DNA of 64,000 nucleotides from Streptomyces diastaticus subsp. diastaticus (GTDB lineage: Bacteria; Actinomycetota; Actinomycetes; Streptomycetales; Streptomycetaceae): NCBI RefSeq assembly GCF_011170125.1, contig NZ_BLLN01000003.1:558001-622000 (forward strand), read 5' to 3'. A model generated the notes under the pieces. It was not told the DNA's origin. It saw only the letters and a program-made list of their open reading frames with translations, and searched no databases. Shown here in pieces: positions 8,070 through 15,632 of this stretch; within the stretch, counting starts at the first letter, position 1, and each line of letters begins with the position of its first letter. The position numbers were made by a program, and so were the translations under genes.

Positions 8070-9074
8070 GTGGAGATTCTGGCCTTCGGTGTGCAGGACG
8101 ACGAGCGGCCGCTGATCGAGCGGGCCTTCGCGGGCGAGCACGAGGTGCGCTGCGTCGACGTCTTCCTCAACGGCGACACCGCCGCCATCGCCCGCGGCTA
8201 CGAGGCCGTCTCCACCAGCGTCAACGCCGACCTGGGCGGACCCGTGCTCCAGACCCTGGCGGCCGGCGGCACCCAGTTCGTCGCGCAGCGCTCCACCGGC
8301 TTCAACAACATCGACCTCGACGTCGCCGAGCGGCTCGCCCTGACCGTCGCCCGGGTCTCCTCCTACTCGCCGTACTCCGTCGCCGAGTTCGCCTGGACCC
8401 TCGCCATGGCCGTCAACCGCCGCGTCGTACGGGCCGCCAACCGCACCCGTGACTTCGATTTCCGGCTGGAGGGGCTGATGGGCCGCGACCTGCGCGGCCG
8501 CACCGTCGGGGTGATCGGCACCGGCCGCATCGGCGAGGCGTTCACCCGGATCGCCCACGGCTTCGGGATGAACCTGCTGGGCTGGGACCTGGCGGAGAAC
8601 CCGGTCTGCGCGGGCCTCGGTATGCGCTACGTCGAGCGCGAGGAACTCTTCCGCGAGGCCGACGTGGTCAGCCTGCACGTCCCGCTGCTGCCCTCCACCG
8701 AACACCTGGTGGACGCCCGCGCCCTCGGTCTGATGAAGGACGACGCGATCCTCGTCAACTCCAGCCGCGGCGGCCTCGTCGACACCCGCGCCCTGGTCGA
8801 CGTGCTCCGCGCGGGCCGCCTGCTCGGCGTCGGCCTCGACGTCTACGAGGCCGAGGCCGGCCTGTTCTTCTACGACAAGTCCCTCGACGTGGTCACCGAC
8901 GACGTGCTGGCCCGCCTCATGACCTTCCCCAACGTGGTCGTCACCTCCCACCAGGCGTACTACACCGAGGACGCCGTCACCGAGATCGTCGACACCACCG
9001 TCCGCAACGTCCGCGACTACGTCGCCGGACGCCACAGCGAGAACGTCCTCGTCCCGGCCCGTCCCCCGCGCTGA
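8070..9074 (+). CDS. D-isomer-specific 2-hydroxyacid dehydrogenase (D-lactate dehydrogenase-like)
   Basis: A 334-residue NAD-dependent dehydrogenase reducing 2-keto acids to D-2-hydroxyacids. The Rossmann motif GVIGTGRIG is at residues 147-155. The catalytic triad is visible: Arg233 in NSSRGGLVDT, a Glu at about 260-262 in DVYEAEAG, and His294 in VTSHQAYYTEDA. The segment SSYSPYSVAEFAW and the YYTEDA block after the His are typical of fermentative D-LDH rather than glycerate or phosphoglycerate dehydrogenases. The GTG start has GGGGAG about 6 nt upstream. It ends against a bidirectional terminator shared with the convergent anthranilate synthase gene. Substrate preference (pyruvate or a larger keto acid) is inferred. 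Confidence 0.9.
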   Translation: MEILAFGVQDDERPLIERAFAGEHEVRCVDVFLNGDTAAIARGYEAVSTSVNADLGGPVLQTLAAGGTQFVAQRSTGFNNIDLDVAERLALTVARVSSYSPYSVAEFAWTLAMAVNRRVVRAANRTRDFDFRLEGLMGRDLRGRTVGVIGTGRIGEAFTRIAHGFGMNLLGWDLAENPVCAGLGMRYVEREELFREADVVSLHVPLLPSTEHLVDARALGLMKDDAILVNSSRGGLVDTRALVDVLRAGRLLGVGLDVYEAEAGLFFYDKSLDVVTDDVLARLMTFPNVVVTSHQAYYTEDAVTEIVDTTVRNVRDYVAGRHSENVLVPARPPR

Positions 9075-9075
9075 C

Positions 9076-9116
9076 CCGGTGCCGGGGCCCCGCCGGCGGC
9101 GCGGCCCCGGCACCGG
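9076..9116. terminator. Bidirectional terminator between convergent genes
   Basis: A perfect 14-bp inverted repeat, CCGGTGCCGGGGCC (9076-9089) and GGCCCCGGCACCGG (9103-9116), with a 13-nt GC-rich loop that can itself fold. It fills the 47-bp gap between the dehydrogenase stop (9074) and the anthranilate synthase stop (9122). There is no T run on either strand, as is common in Streptomyces. Confidence 0.75.
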
Positions 9117-9121
9117 ACGCC

Positions 9122-11074
9122 TCAGCCGACCTCCGCCGGCACTCCCGCCAGCAGCTCGGCCACCAGCGCGGGGCCGCGCAGCGACAGCACCGACTCCGGG
9201 TGGAACTGCACGGAGGCGAACCCCGGCCCACGCAGCGCGTGCACCTCCCCGGCCGCGTCCCGGCTCACCTCGACGCCGTGGGCCGCCAGCTCCGCGGCCG
9301 CCTCGTCGTCGCAGGAAGCCACGTAACTGTTGTAGAAACCGACCGTCTCCGGCCGCCCGAAGAGGTCGATCCGCACCTGCGCCCCCTGGTGGGGCACCCG
9401 CTTGCGGACCAGCGGCAGCCCCAGCTCCGCCGCGATCAGCTCATGCCCCAGGCACACCCCCAGCACCCCCCGCCCCCCGTGCCGGCCGTCCAGCACCTCC
9501 CGGGTCACCTCGCGCAGCAGCCGCATCCGCGGATCGGCCGGGTCCGACGGGTCACCGGGTCCCGGTCCCAGCACCACCGTCCCCCGGTGCGCCGCCACCG
9601 CCGCCCGCAGCCCCGGCTCGTCGAACCGGCGCACCGCCACCCGGTGCCCCGCCGCCCGCAGCACATGGGCCAGCATCGAGGTGAAGGTGTCCTCGGCGTC
9701 CACCACCAGTGCGTCCCCGGCCACCGCCGCCGCGGGCTCGCGCATCCGCAGCCAGAACGGGGAGAGCCGCTCCCGCCGGGCGTCCAGCGCCGCCCGCACC
9801 CGGATGTCGTCGGCGAACCGCACCGGTGCCGCCCCACCCGCCGGCCGCCCCGGCCGCACCCCGAGCGCCGCCAGCACCCCCGCCGCCTTGGCGTGCGTCT
9901 CGGCGACCTCGCCCGCCGGGTCCGAGCCCCGCACCAGGGTGGCGCCGACCCGGACCCGGACCACACCGGCCGGGTCGATGTCGGCGGTGCGGATGAGGAT
10001 CGGCGAGTCCAGGCACTGCGCGCCCGCCTCGTCCGTAAAGAGCAGGGCGAGGGCGCCCGCGTAGTAGCCGCGCCCGGCCGGCTCGTACCGTTCGATGACG
10101 CGGCAGGCGTTCTGCACCGGCGAGCCGGTCACCGTCGCGGCGAACATGGTCTGCCGCAGCACCTCGCGCACGTCGAGCGTGGAGCGGCCGCGCAGCTCGT
10201 ACTCGGTGTGGGCCAGGTGCGCCATCTCCTTCAGGCGCGGTCCGACCACCACCCCGCCGAGGTCGCCGACGGCGCACATCATCTTCATTTCCTCGTCGAC
10301 CACCATCGACAGCTCGTCGCGCTCCTTGGCGTCGGCGAGGAACTCCAGTACACCCTCGGCGGTCGGCCCGCCCGCCGGGTAGCGGTAGGTCCCGCTGATC
10401 GGGTTCATCACGACCGTGCCGCCCGTGCCGGACGCCACCCCGTCCCGCGCGCCGCCCGACATCCGCACGTGCGCCTCCGGGCTGGCGCCGACCAGGGTCC
10501 GCTCGCCGGTGTGCACCACGTACGTCCAGTAGGCGCCCCGCTCCTGGGCCAGCAGGCGGCGGAAGAGGGCCAGCGCGTCAGCGCGGGAGAAGCCCTCGAT
10601 CCGGCCCTGCCAGGTGCGGCTGATGACGAAGTTGGCCCCTTCGCCCCGGCCGATCTCGTCCGTGACGACCCGGCGGACCACCTCCTCGTACCCCTCGTCG
10701 TCCAGGTCGAAGCCGCCGTCCGCGACCTCCACCCGGTGCGCGGGCAGGGCGGCCAGCGCCTCGTCCACCGGCATCCGGTGCACCGCGTCCGCGTGCAGCA
10801 CCACCAGCCCCGTCCCGTCGTCCCGCACGTCGAAGTCCCGCTCGCGGATCTGCCGGAACGGCACCAGGGCGAGGGCCGGGCGCCCGTCCACGGGCAGGTC
10901 GGCGAGGCGCTCCACCTCCCGCACCGGCCCGGTCAGCACCTCCACGGTCCGCCCGTCGAGGCCGGGGGCGGAGCGCCGCAGCAGGGCGAAGGGCCCGGCG
11001 CCGGGGGCGGTGAGCCGGGCGAGGTCGTACGGCTCGGCGGGGGGCGGGGGAGCGGCGGGCGATGTCGGAGCCAT
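9122..11074 (-). CDS. trpE: Anthranilate synthase, fused TrpE-TrpG
   Basis: A 650-residue single-chain enzyme converting chorismate and glutamine to anthranilate, the first step to tryptophan. The N-terminal two thirds is the chorismate-utilising synthase (PISGTYRYPAGGPT, then DEEMKMMCAVGDLGG and the FAATVTGSPVQNACRVI block). The C-terminal third is the glutaminase, with the nucleophile Cys in GVCLGHE and a terminal FHPES carrying the catalytic His-x-Glu. The fused form is known in Streptomyces both for primary metabolism and in antibiotic clusters. Attenuator control and linkage to DAHP synthase argue for the primary pathway here. The ATG at 11074 follows GAGGAAGGAACG. It is expressed behind the trp leader peptide and terminator at 11153-11256. 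Confidence 0.93.
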   Translation of the reverse strand: MAPTSPAAPPPPAEPYDLARLTAPGAGPFALLRRSAPGLDGRTVEVLTGPVREVERLADLPVDGRPALALVPFRQIRERDFDVRDDGTGLVVLHADAVHRMPVDEALAALPAHRVEVADGGFDLDDEGYEEVVRRVVTDEIGRGEGANFVISRTWQGRIEGFSRADALALFRRLLAQERGAYWTYVVHTGERTLVGASPEAHVRMSGGARDGVASGTGGTVVMNPISGTYRYPAGGPTAEGVLEFLADAKERDELSMVVDEEMKMMCAVGDLGGVVVGPRLKEMAHLAHTEYELRGRSTLDVREVLRQTMFAATVTGSPVQNACRVIERYEPAGRGYYAGALALLFTDEAGAQCLDSPILIRTADIDPAGVVRVRVGATLVRGSDPAGEVAETHAKAAGVLAALGVRPGRPAGGAAPVRFADDIRVRAALDARRERLSPFWLRMREPAAAVAGDALVVDAEDTFTSMLAHVLRAAGHRVAVRRFDEPGLRAAVAAHRGTVVLGPGPGDPSDPADPRMRLLREVTREVLDGRHGGRGVLGVCLGHELIAAELGLPLVRKRVPHQGAQVRIDLFGRPETVGFYNSYVASCDDEAAAELAAHGVEVSRDAAGEVHALRGPGFASVQFHPESVLSLRGPALVAELLAGVPAEVG

Positions 11075-11152
11075 GAGCGTTCCTTCCTCGCGGGGCCCGG
11101 ACGGCGGGCCCCGTGCAGGGCTGAGGTGGGGAGGAACGGCCCCGGACATGCG

Positions 11153-11175
11153 AAAGGCCGCCCCTCGGGCGGCCT
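11153..11175 (-). terminator. trp attenuator terminator hairpin
   Basis: On the minus strand AGGCCGCCC (11175-11167) pairs with GGGCGGCCT (11163-11155) around a 3-nt loop, followed by TTT. It lies 24 nt after the leader peptide stop and about 80 nt before trpE. The placement after a Trp-rich leader is the classic attenuator arrangement: when charged tRNA-Trp is scarce, stalling on the Trp codons should prevent this hairpin. Confidence 0.87.
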
Positions 11176-11199
11176 GGGAATGCGTGCTGAGCGCGTCAG

Positions 11200-11256
11200 T
11201 CAGTGGGCCGCCGGATGAGCGGTCCACCACCAGTTCCGGGTCTGCTGCGCGATCAT
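11200..11256 (-). CDS. trpL: trp operon leader peptide
   Basis: An 18-residue peptide, MIAQQTRNWWWTAHPAAH, with three consecutive TGG codons at residues 9-11. It lies directly upstream of the attenuator hairpin and fused trpE. Tryptophan is the rarest residue in most proteins, so WWW in an 18-codon frame at this place is strong evidence for a ribosome-stalling sensor of Trp-tRNA charge. Similar trp leaders are known in other Streptomyces. There is no Shine-Dalgarno: the ATG lies exactly 7 nt after a TAGGAT hexamer, so the mRNA probably starts at this ATG. Confidence 0.93.
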   Translation of the reverse strand: MIAQQTRNWWWTAHPAAH

Positions 11257-11263
11257 GGCGGCG

Positions 11264-11269
11264 ATCCTA
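11264..11269 (-). promoter_or_regulatory. Predicted -10 box of trpL-trpE
   Basis: TAGGAT on the minus strand, with 7 nt (CGCCGCC) between it and the leader ATG. This spacing puts the transcription start at the A of the ATG, a leaderless transcript. No clear -35 is visible; the best position reads CCGGAA. Confidence 0.6.
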
Positions 11270-11321
11270 GCGCACCCGGTGCGCGGCTTCCGGCGCTTTC
11301 CGCGCCGCGTGTGTCCCTCGT

Positions 11322-11334
11322 CCCACACTGTGGG
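11322..11334. promoter_or_regulatory. Palindrome in the trpE/aroH divergent promoter
   Basis: CCCACA-C-TGTGGG is a perfect 6-bp inverted repeat with one central base. It lies 44 bp before the aroH start and 66 bp before the trp leader start, between two divergent promoters of the same pathway. Its size and place suit a dimeric repressor or activator. The cognate protein is unknown. Confidence 0.4.
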
Positions 11335-11364
11335 CAGAGCGCCGGACAGCGCGGGCGGAGGCCG

Positions 11365-11370
11365 TACCCT
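11365..11370 (+). promoter_or_regulatory. Predicted -10 box of aroH
   Basis: TACCCT lies 7 nt before the GTG at 11378, with a weak -35 (CGGACA, 11343-11348) at 16 bp spacing. No Shine-Dalgarno precedes the GTG, so a leaderless transcript is predicted. Confidence 0.6.
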
Positions 11371-11377
11371 GACTCTC

Positions 11378-12730
11378 GTGACATCGACTGTTGAGAACTC
11401 AGCTGCCCATGTGCCGTCCTGGCGATCCCTGCCTGCCGCGCAGCAGCCCGAGTATCCCGACCAGGAAGCCCTGGCGCGGGTGGTCACGGAGCTGGAGTCC
11501 TTCCCCCCGCTCGTCTTCGCGGGCGAGTGCGACCAGCTGCGGGCCCGTCTCGGCTCGGTCGCCCGGGGCGAGGCGTTCCTCCTCCAGGGCGGCGACTGCG
11601 CGGAGTCCTTCGAGGGCGTGGGCGCGGACGACATCCGCGCCAAGGTCAAGACGCTCCTCCAGATGGGCGCCGTACTGACCTATGCCGCCTCCGTCCCCGT
11701 GGTGAAGGTCGGCCGGATCGCCGGCCAGTACTCCAAGCCGCGCTCCAAGCCCACCGAGACCCGCGACGGCGTGACGCTGCCCACCTACCGGGGCGACTCC
11801 GTCAACGGCTTCGACTTCACCGAGGAGGCCCGGGTCCCCGACCCCGAGCGCCTCAAGCGGATGTACCACGCCTCCGCCTCCACGCTGAACCTCGTCCGTG
11901 CCTTCACCACCGGCGGCTACGCCGACCTGCGGCAGGTGCACGCCTGGAACCAGGACTTCGTGAAGTCCTCCCCGTCCGGCCAGCGGTACGAGAAGCTCGC
12001 CCGCGAGATCGACAACGCGATGAGCTTCATGCGGGCCTGCGGCGCCGAGCCGGAGGAGTTCCGCACCGTCGAGTTCTACGCCTCCCACGAGGCGCTGCTC
12101 CTCGACTACGAGACGGCGCTGACCCGCACCGACTCGCGCACCGGCCACCTCTACGACGTCTCCGGCCACATGGTGTGGATCGGTGAGCGCACCCGGCAGA
12201 TGGACGGCGCCCACATCGAGTTCGCCTCCAAGGTCCGCAACCCGATCGGCGTCAAGCTCGGCCCGACCACCACCCCGGAGGAGGCGCTGGAGTACATCGA
12301 GCGCCTCGATGCGGAGCGCGAGCCCGGGCGGCTCACCTTCATCGTGCGGATGGGCGCGGACAAGATCCGCGACCGCCTGCCCACCCTGGTGGAGAAGGTC
12401 ACCGCCTCCGGAGCCATGCCGGTGTGGGTCACCGACCCGATGCACGGCAACACCTTCGAGGCGGCCTCCGGCCACAAGACCCGCCGCTTCGACGACGTCC
12501 TCGACGAGGTGAAGGGCTTCTTCGAGGTCCACAAGGAACTGGGCACGCACCCCGGCGGCATCCACGTCGAACTCACCGGTGACGACGTCACCGAGTGTGT
12601 GGGCGGGGGCGACGAGATCTTCGTCGACGACCTCCACCAGCGGTACGAGACCGCCTGCGACCCCCGGCTCAACCGCAGCCAGTCGCTGGACCTCGCCTTC
12701 CTGGTGGCGGAGATGTACCGGGGCCAGTGA
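11378..12730 (+). CDS. aroH: 3-deoxy-7-phosphoheptulonate synthase, class II
   Basis: A 450-residue DAHP synthase, joining phosphoenolpyruvate and erythrose-4-phosphate in the first step of the shikimate pathway. It is the plant-like class II type: FAGECDQLRARL, LLQGGDCAESFEG, the KVGRIAGQYSKPRS metal/substrate block, KLGPTTTPEEALEYIERL and WVTDPMHGNT are all characteristic and intact. The GTG at 11378 gives the family length and sits 7 nt after a -10 hexamer. The frame is open upstream to 11255 but that part is not coding-like. It is divergent from trpE, pairing entry into the shikimate pathway with the Trp branch. No Trp/Phe/Tyr sensing residue can be judged by eye. Confidence 0.95.
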   Translation: MTSTVENSAAHVPSWRSLPAAQQPEYPDQEALARVVTELESFPPLVFAGECDQLRARLGSVARGEAFLLQGGDCAESFEGVGADDIRAKVKTLLQMGAVLTYAASVPVVKVGRIAGQYSKPRSKPTETRDGVTLPTYRGDSVNGFDFTEEARVPDPERLKRMYHASASTLNLVRAFTTGGYADLRQVHAWNQDFVKSSPSGQRYEKLAREIDNAMSFMRACGAEPEEFRTVEFYASHEALLLDYETALTRTDSRTGHLYDVSGHMVWIGERTRQMDGAHIEFASKVRNPIGVKLGPTTTPEEALEYIERLDAEREPGRLTFIVRMGADKIRDRLPTLVEKVTASGAMPVWVTDPMHGNTFEAASGHKTRRFDDVLDEVKGFFEVHKELGTHPGGIHVELTGDDVTECVGGGDEIFVDDLHQRYETACDPRLNRSQSLDLAFLVAEMYRGQ

Positions 12731-12750
12731 CGACCTCCGGTCAGGTTTCC

Positions 12751-12785
12751 GCGGGGCTCGGCTTCGGCCGGGCCCCGCGCCCTTT
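12751..12785 (+). terminator. Probable terminator of aroH
   Basis: GCGGGGC (12751-12757) pairs with GCCCCGC (12772-12778), with further pairing toward a TTC loop and a pyrimidine-rich tail (CCTTTCC). It starts 20 nt after the aroH stop. Confidence 0.6.
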
Positions 12786-12925
12786 CCGCCGCACGCGCCC
12801 GCCGGGCCGAGAAATGCCCCGCGAGCGCAGGCCGGCCGGAACGCGGGCGGCCGGTGCGGACCGGTCTGTGATCCGTGCCCCACCGGCGTACCCGGGCTGT
12901 CCCGCGCGCGACGCGATGAGTAAGG

Positions 12926-12944
12926 TTAGGTTAGCCTCACCGAA
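12926..12944. promoter_or_regulatory. Iron box (DmdR/IdeR-type operator) for bfd
   Basis: The 19-bp site TTAGGTTAGCCTCACCGAA matches the DtxR/IdeR/DmdR consensus (TTAGGTTAGSCTMACCTAA) at 18 of 19 positions; only one base in the right arm differs. It lies 63 bp before the bfd start, where it would overlap the promoter. In Streptomyces the Fe(II)-bound DmdR1 repressor recognises such sites, so bfd should be switched on in low iron. Confidence 0.88.
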
Positions 12945-13006
12945 GAACCGGTCCGATCGGTCGGTGCGGGCCGTCCGACCGCCGCACTCCCGGGGAGGTG
13001 AACCGC

Positions 13007-13249
13007 GTGTACGTCTGCTCCTGCTTCGGCATCACCGAGGAGGAGGTCCGGGCACGTGCGGCCGCGGGCGCCGGAACACCGCGCAGCATCGCTTCCGCCT
13101 GCAAGGCCGGCACCGACTGCGGCTCCTGCGTCCGCCGCATCCAGGCCCTGCTGGGCCGGGGCGCCGCGCCGCGACGGCACGCCGCGGGCTGCTCGGCCGT
13201 GACCCCGGCCGCCGCCGGGGGCGCCGCGCCGCTCGACGAGGCCGCCTGA
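13007..13249 (+). CDS. bfd: Bacterioferritin-associated ferredoxin (Bfd)
   Basis: An 80-residue [2Fe-2S] protein that, by family, passes electrons to bacterioferritin so that stored Fe(III) is released. The N-terminal MYVCSCFGITEEEV and the later CKAGTDCGSC supply a CxC and a CxxC pair, the Bfd cluster ligands. The first 50 residues match the family; the last 30 are an Ala/Gly/Pro-rich tail beyond the usual length. The GTG at 13007 is chosen over 12998 because GGGGAGG (12992-12998) is 8 nt away and the family begins MYVC. It is convergent with bfr, with 28 bp between the stops, and controlled by the iron box upstream. Confidence 0.9.
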   Translation: MYVCSCFGITEEEVRARAAAGAGTPRSIASACKAGTDCGSCVRRIQALLGRGAAPRRHAAGCSAVTPAAAGGAAPLDEAA

Positions 13250-13277
13250 ACCGGCTTCCGCCGGAGACCGGGGCGGC

Positions 13278-13757
13278 TCAGCTGTCCGGCTGCTCGATCT
13301 GCTGCGTGAGGTACAGCGCCTCACCCATCTTCTCGATGAGCGCCAACTGCGCCTCCAGGTAGTCGATGTGGTGCTCCTCGTCCTCCAGGATCTCCTCGAA
13401 GAGCCGCCGTGAGGTGTGGTCCCCCTTGGACCGCATCACCTCGATGCCCCGCTTGAGCCGGTCCACCGCCTCCAGCTCGATCTGCATGTCCGCCTCGAAC
13501 ATTTCCGTGACGGTCTGGCCCACCCGGACGTGGAAGAGCCGCTGGTAGTTGGGGAGGGCGTCCAGGAAGAGGATGCGCTCGGTGAGCCTGTCCGCGTGCT
13601 TCATCTCGTCCATGGACTCGGCACGCGTGTACTTGGCCAGCTTGTACCAGCCGTTGTTGTCCTGGATCCGGTAGTGCAGCCAGTACTGGTTGATCGCCGT
13701 CAGCTCGGCGGTCAGCTGCTCGTTGAGAAACTCGATGACCTCGGGATCGCCCTGCAT
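13278..13757 (-). CDS. bfr: Bacterioferritin
   Basis: A 159-residue haem-binding ferritin that stores iron in a 24-mer shell. The ferroxidase residues are present at the family positions: Glu18, Glu51, His54, then the later Glu residues and the DEEHHIDYLE block. The haem ligand Met52 lies in ESMDEMKHAD. The ATG at 13757 has GGAAGGAG about 9 nt upstream; the in-frame ATG at 13802 has none. It is transcribed toward its partner bfd. A weak half-match to an iron box (AGGCTTA near 13838) precedes it, too poor to call. It is divergent from the oxidoreductase at 13913. Confidence 0.96.
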   Translation of the reverse strand: MQGDPEVIEFLNEQLTAELTAINQYWLHYRIQDNNGWYKLAKYTRAESMDEMKHADRLTERILFLDALPNYQRLFHVRVGQTVTEMFEADMQIELEAVDRLKRGIEVMRSKGDHTSRRLFEEILEDEEHHIDYLEAQLALIEKMGEALYLTQQIEQPDS

Positions 13758-13899
13758 GGCAAGGGCTCCTTCCAGGGGGCGGACGGGCGGGAATGCGCGC
13801 ATCCTCGCAAAGCCGTGCCCCCTGGTCCAGTAAGTGCAGGCTTAGTGGCAGATGCCCGAATCGGCCCCGCCCTGGTCATTTCCGGCCGCCCGGGTCTGT

Positions 13900-13905
13900 C
13901 AGGAT
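13900..13905 (+). promoter_or_regulatory. Predicted -10 box of the sulfite-oxidase-like gene
   Basis: CAGGAT with 7 nt to the ATG at 13913; predicts a leaderless transcript. An ATG inside the hexamer (13904) is an alternative but less likely start. Confidence 0.4.
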
Positions 13906-13912
13906 GGAAGGC

Positions 13913-14536
13913 ATGGGACAGCCGGAAAGCCGCGAGGCGCAGCAGCCACAGCTCCCTCCCGGCCAGCGGCTCCAGCGCGGCTGGCCGGTCACCCACTACG
14001 GGCCCGTGCCGCGCTTCCGCCCCGACCGCTGGGAGTTCCGGGTCTTCGGGGCCACCGCCGAGGAGGGCAAGCACACCTGGACGCACGAGGAGTTCACGGC
14101 CCTGCCGTACGCCACCGTCGTCGCCGACCTGCACTGCGTCACCAAGTTCAGCATGCTCGACGCCGAGTGGGGCGGGGTGCCGGCCCGTACGGTCGCCGAG
14201 GCCGCGCCCCCCGCCGACCACGTCACCCACGTCATGGTCTGGGCGGAGTACGGCTTCAGCTCCAACCTGCGGCTCGGCGACTTCCTCGACGAGCGGACCG
14301 TCTTCGCCACCCACAAGGACGGTGAACTCCTCACCGCCGAACACGGCTTCCCGCTCCGCCTGATCGTCCCCCACCTGTACGCCTGGAAAGGCCCCAAGTG
14401 GGTGCGGGGCATCGAGTACATGACCGCCGACCGGCGCGGCTTCTGGGAGGAGCGCGGCTACCACAACATCGGCGACCCCTGGCGCGAGCAGCGCTACTCC
14501 TACCAGGAGGAACCCGGGGACGGGCCGCAGTTCTGA
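13913..14536 (+). CDS. Sulfite oxidase-like molybdopterin oxidoreductase
   Basis: A 207-residue protein consisting of the molybdopterin-binding fold of the sulfite oxidase/YedY superfamily. The block VVADLHCVTKFSMLDAEWGGV carries the cysteine expected to bind molybdenum. FPLRLIVPHLYAWKGPKWVRGIEY and the final WEERGYHNIGDPW are typical of this subfamily. There is no twin-arginine signal, haem domain or dimerisation domain, so it is a minimal cytoplasmic form. The ATG at 13913 is chosen from the -10 spacing. The physiological substrate is unknown; by family it would reduce or oxidise a small oxyanion or sulfoxide. Confidence 0.85.
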   Translation: MGQPESREAQQPQLPPGQRLQRGWPVTHYGPVPRFRPDRWEFRVFGATAEEGKHTWTHEEFTALPYATVVADLHCVTKFSMLDAEWGGVPARTVAEAAPPADHVTHVMVWAEYGFSSNLRLGDFLDERTVFATHKDGELLTAEHGFPLRLIVPHLYAWKGPKWVRGIEYMTADRRGFWEERGYHNIGDPWREQRYSYQEEPGDGPQF

Positions 14537-14681
14537 GCACCGGGGGCGTCCGGCCGGTCGCGGGCGTCGCCCGGCGAGCGCCGCCAGGCTCTCCGCCCCG
14601 TCCGGGCGGGGGAGGCCCCGGCCGAGGCCCCCGGCGCGCCGGGAGCACCCACCGGCCACCGCGGGTGCCGCCCGGGAGATG

Positions 14682-15560
14682 TCAGAGCGACCGGGGGCCG
14701 CTCTGCGCCCCGTCCCGCAGCTCCTTGAGCCGGGCCACGTCGGCGGTGTGGCCCTCCTTGCCGCCCGGCGTCTCGATGACCAGCGGCACCCCGGCCACCG
14801 CCGGGTGGGCCAGCAGTTCGCCGAAGGGGTCCGCGCCGATCGAGCCCGCGCCGATGGAGGCGTGCCGGTCCTTGTGGGCGCCCGCGACGTCCTGGGAGTC
14901 GTTGGCGTGGATGAGTCGCAGCCGGCCCTCGCCGACCGTCGCCACCAGCGCGTCCAGGGTCTCCTTCACCCCGCCCGGCGCCGCCAGGTCGTGGCCGGCG
15001 GCGTGGATGTGGCAGGTGTCCAGGCAGACGCCGAGCTTCGGGTGGCGCTCCAGCACGTCGAAGTACGGGCCGAAGTCCTCGACCTCGGCGCAGAGCGAGG
15101 CGCCCTGCCCCGCCGTCGACTCCAGCAGCAGGTACGGGTCCTCGTCGTCCAGCTCGTCCAGGAGCGGCAGCATCAGCTCGCGAGCCTGCGCCAGCGCCGT
15201 CCGACGGGAGCGCCCGCCGGTCGCCGAGCCGGTGTGCACGACGACGCCGAGCGCGCCGATCTCCCGGCCCCGGCGCAGCGAGTGCCGCAGCGAGGCCACC
15301 GACTTCTCGGCGGTCGCCTCGGTGTGCGAGCCGAAGTTGATCAGATAGGGGGCGTGCACGTACGCCGGTACCGACCGCTCGGCGCACAGGCGGCGGAACT
15401 CCTCGTCCTGCCGCGGGTCGCCGACGGGTGTCGCCCAGCCGCGCGGATTGGCGACGAAGACCTGCACCGCCTCCGCGGCGAGTTCCTGGGCGTAGGCGAG
15501 GCCGGTCTTCGCGAGGCCGCCCGCCACGGGGACGTGGGCACCGATGCTGCTCCTGTTCAC
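14682..15560 (-). CDS. nfo: Deoxyribonuclease IV (AP endonuclease, EndoIV)
   Basis: A 292-residue zinc-dependent TIM-barrel nuclease that cuts DNA 5' to abasic sites in base excision repair. Visible family segments include SSIGAHVPVAGGL at the N-terminus, YVHAPYLINFGS, VVVHTGSATG, LLESTAGQG, GVCLDTCHIHAAGHDL and HANDSQDVAGAHKDRHASIGAG, which supply the His/Asp/Glu zinc ligands. The length fits Nfo. The GTG start lacks a clear ribosome site. It is convergent with the oxidoreductase gene; the 145-bp gap holds only GC-rich short repeats and no clear terminator. Confidence 0.95.
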   Translation of the reverse strand: MNRSSIGAHVPVAGGLAKTGLAYAQELAAEAVQVFVANPRGWATPVGDPRQDEEFRRLCAERSVPAYVHAPYLINFGSHTEATAEKSVASLRHSLRRGREIGALGVVVHTGSATGGRSRRTALAQARELMLPLLDELDDEDPYLLLESTAGQGASLCAEVEDFGPYFDVLERHPKLGVCLDTCHIHAAGHDLAAPGGVKETLDALVATVGEGRLRLIHANDSQDVAGAHKDRHASIGAGSIGADPFGELLAHPAVAGVPLVIETPGGKEGHTADVARLKELRDGAQSGPRSL

Positions 15561-15632
15561 GGTGTCCAGGGTCGCACGGTCGCGCGCGGCCTCCGTGGCC
15601 CGGTCCGCCCCGGCCGCGGGCGCCGCGTGGGG

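Noticed and set aside
9076..9116. Insertion sequence terminal repeat
   Set aside because: A single inverted repeat between two convergent stops with no transposase; behaves as a terminator.
13831..13856. Possible iron box in front of bfr
   Set aside because: Only about half of the positions match the consensus; the AGGCTTA core alone is not enough.
14537..14681. Terminator between the sulfite-oxidase-like gene and nfo
   Set aside because: Several short GC repeats but no single convincing stem.
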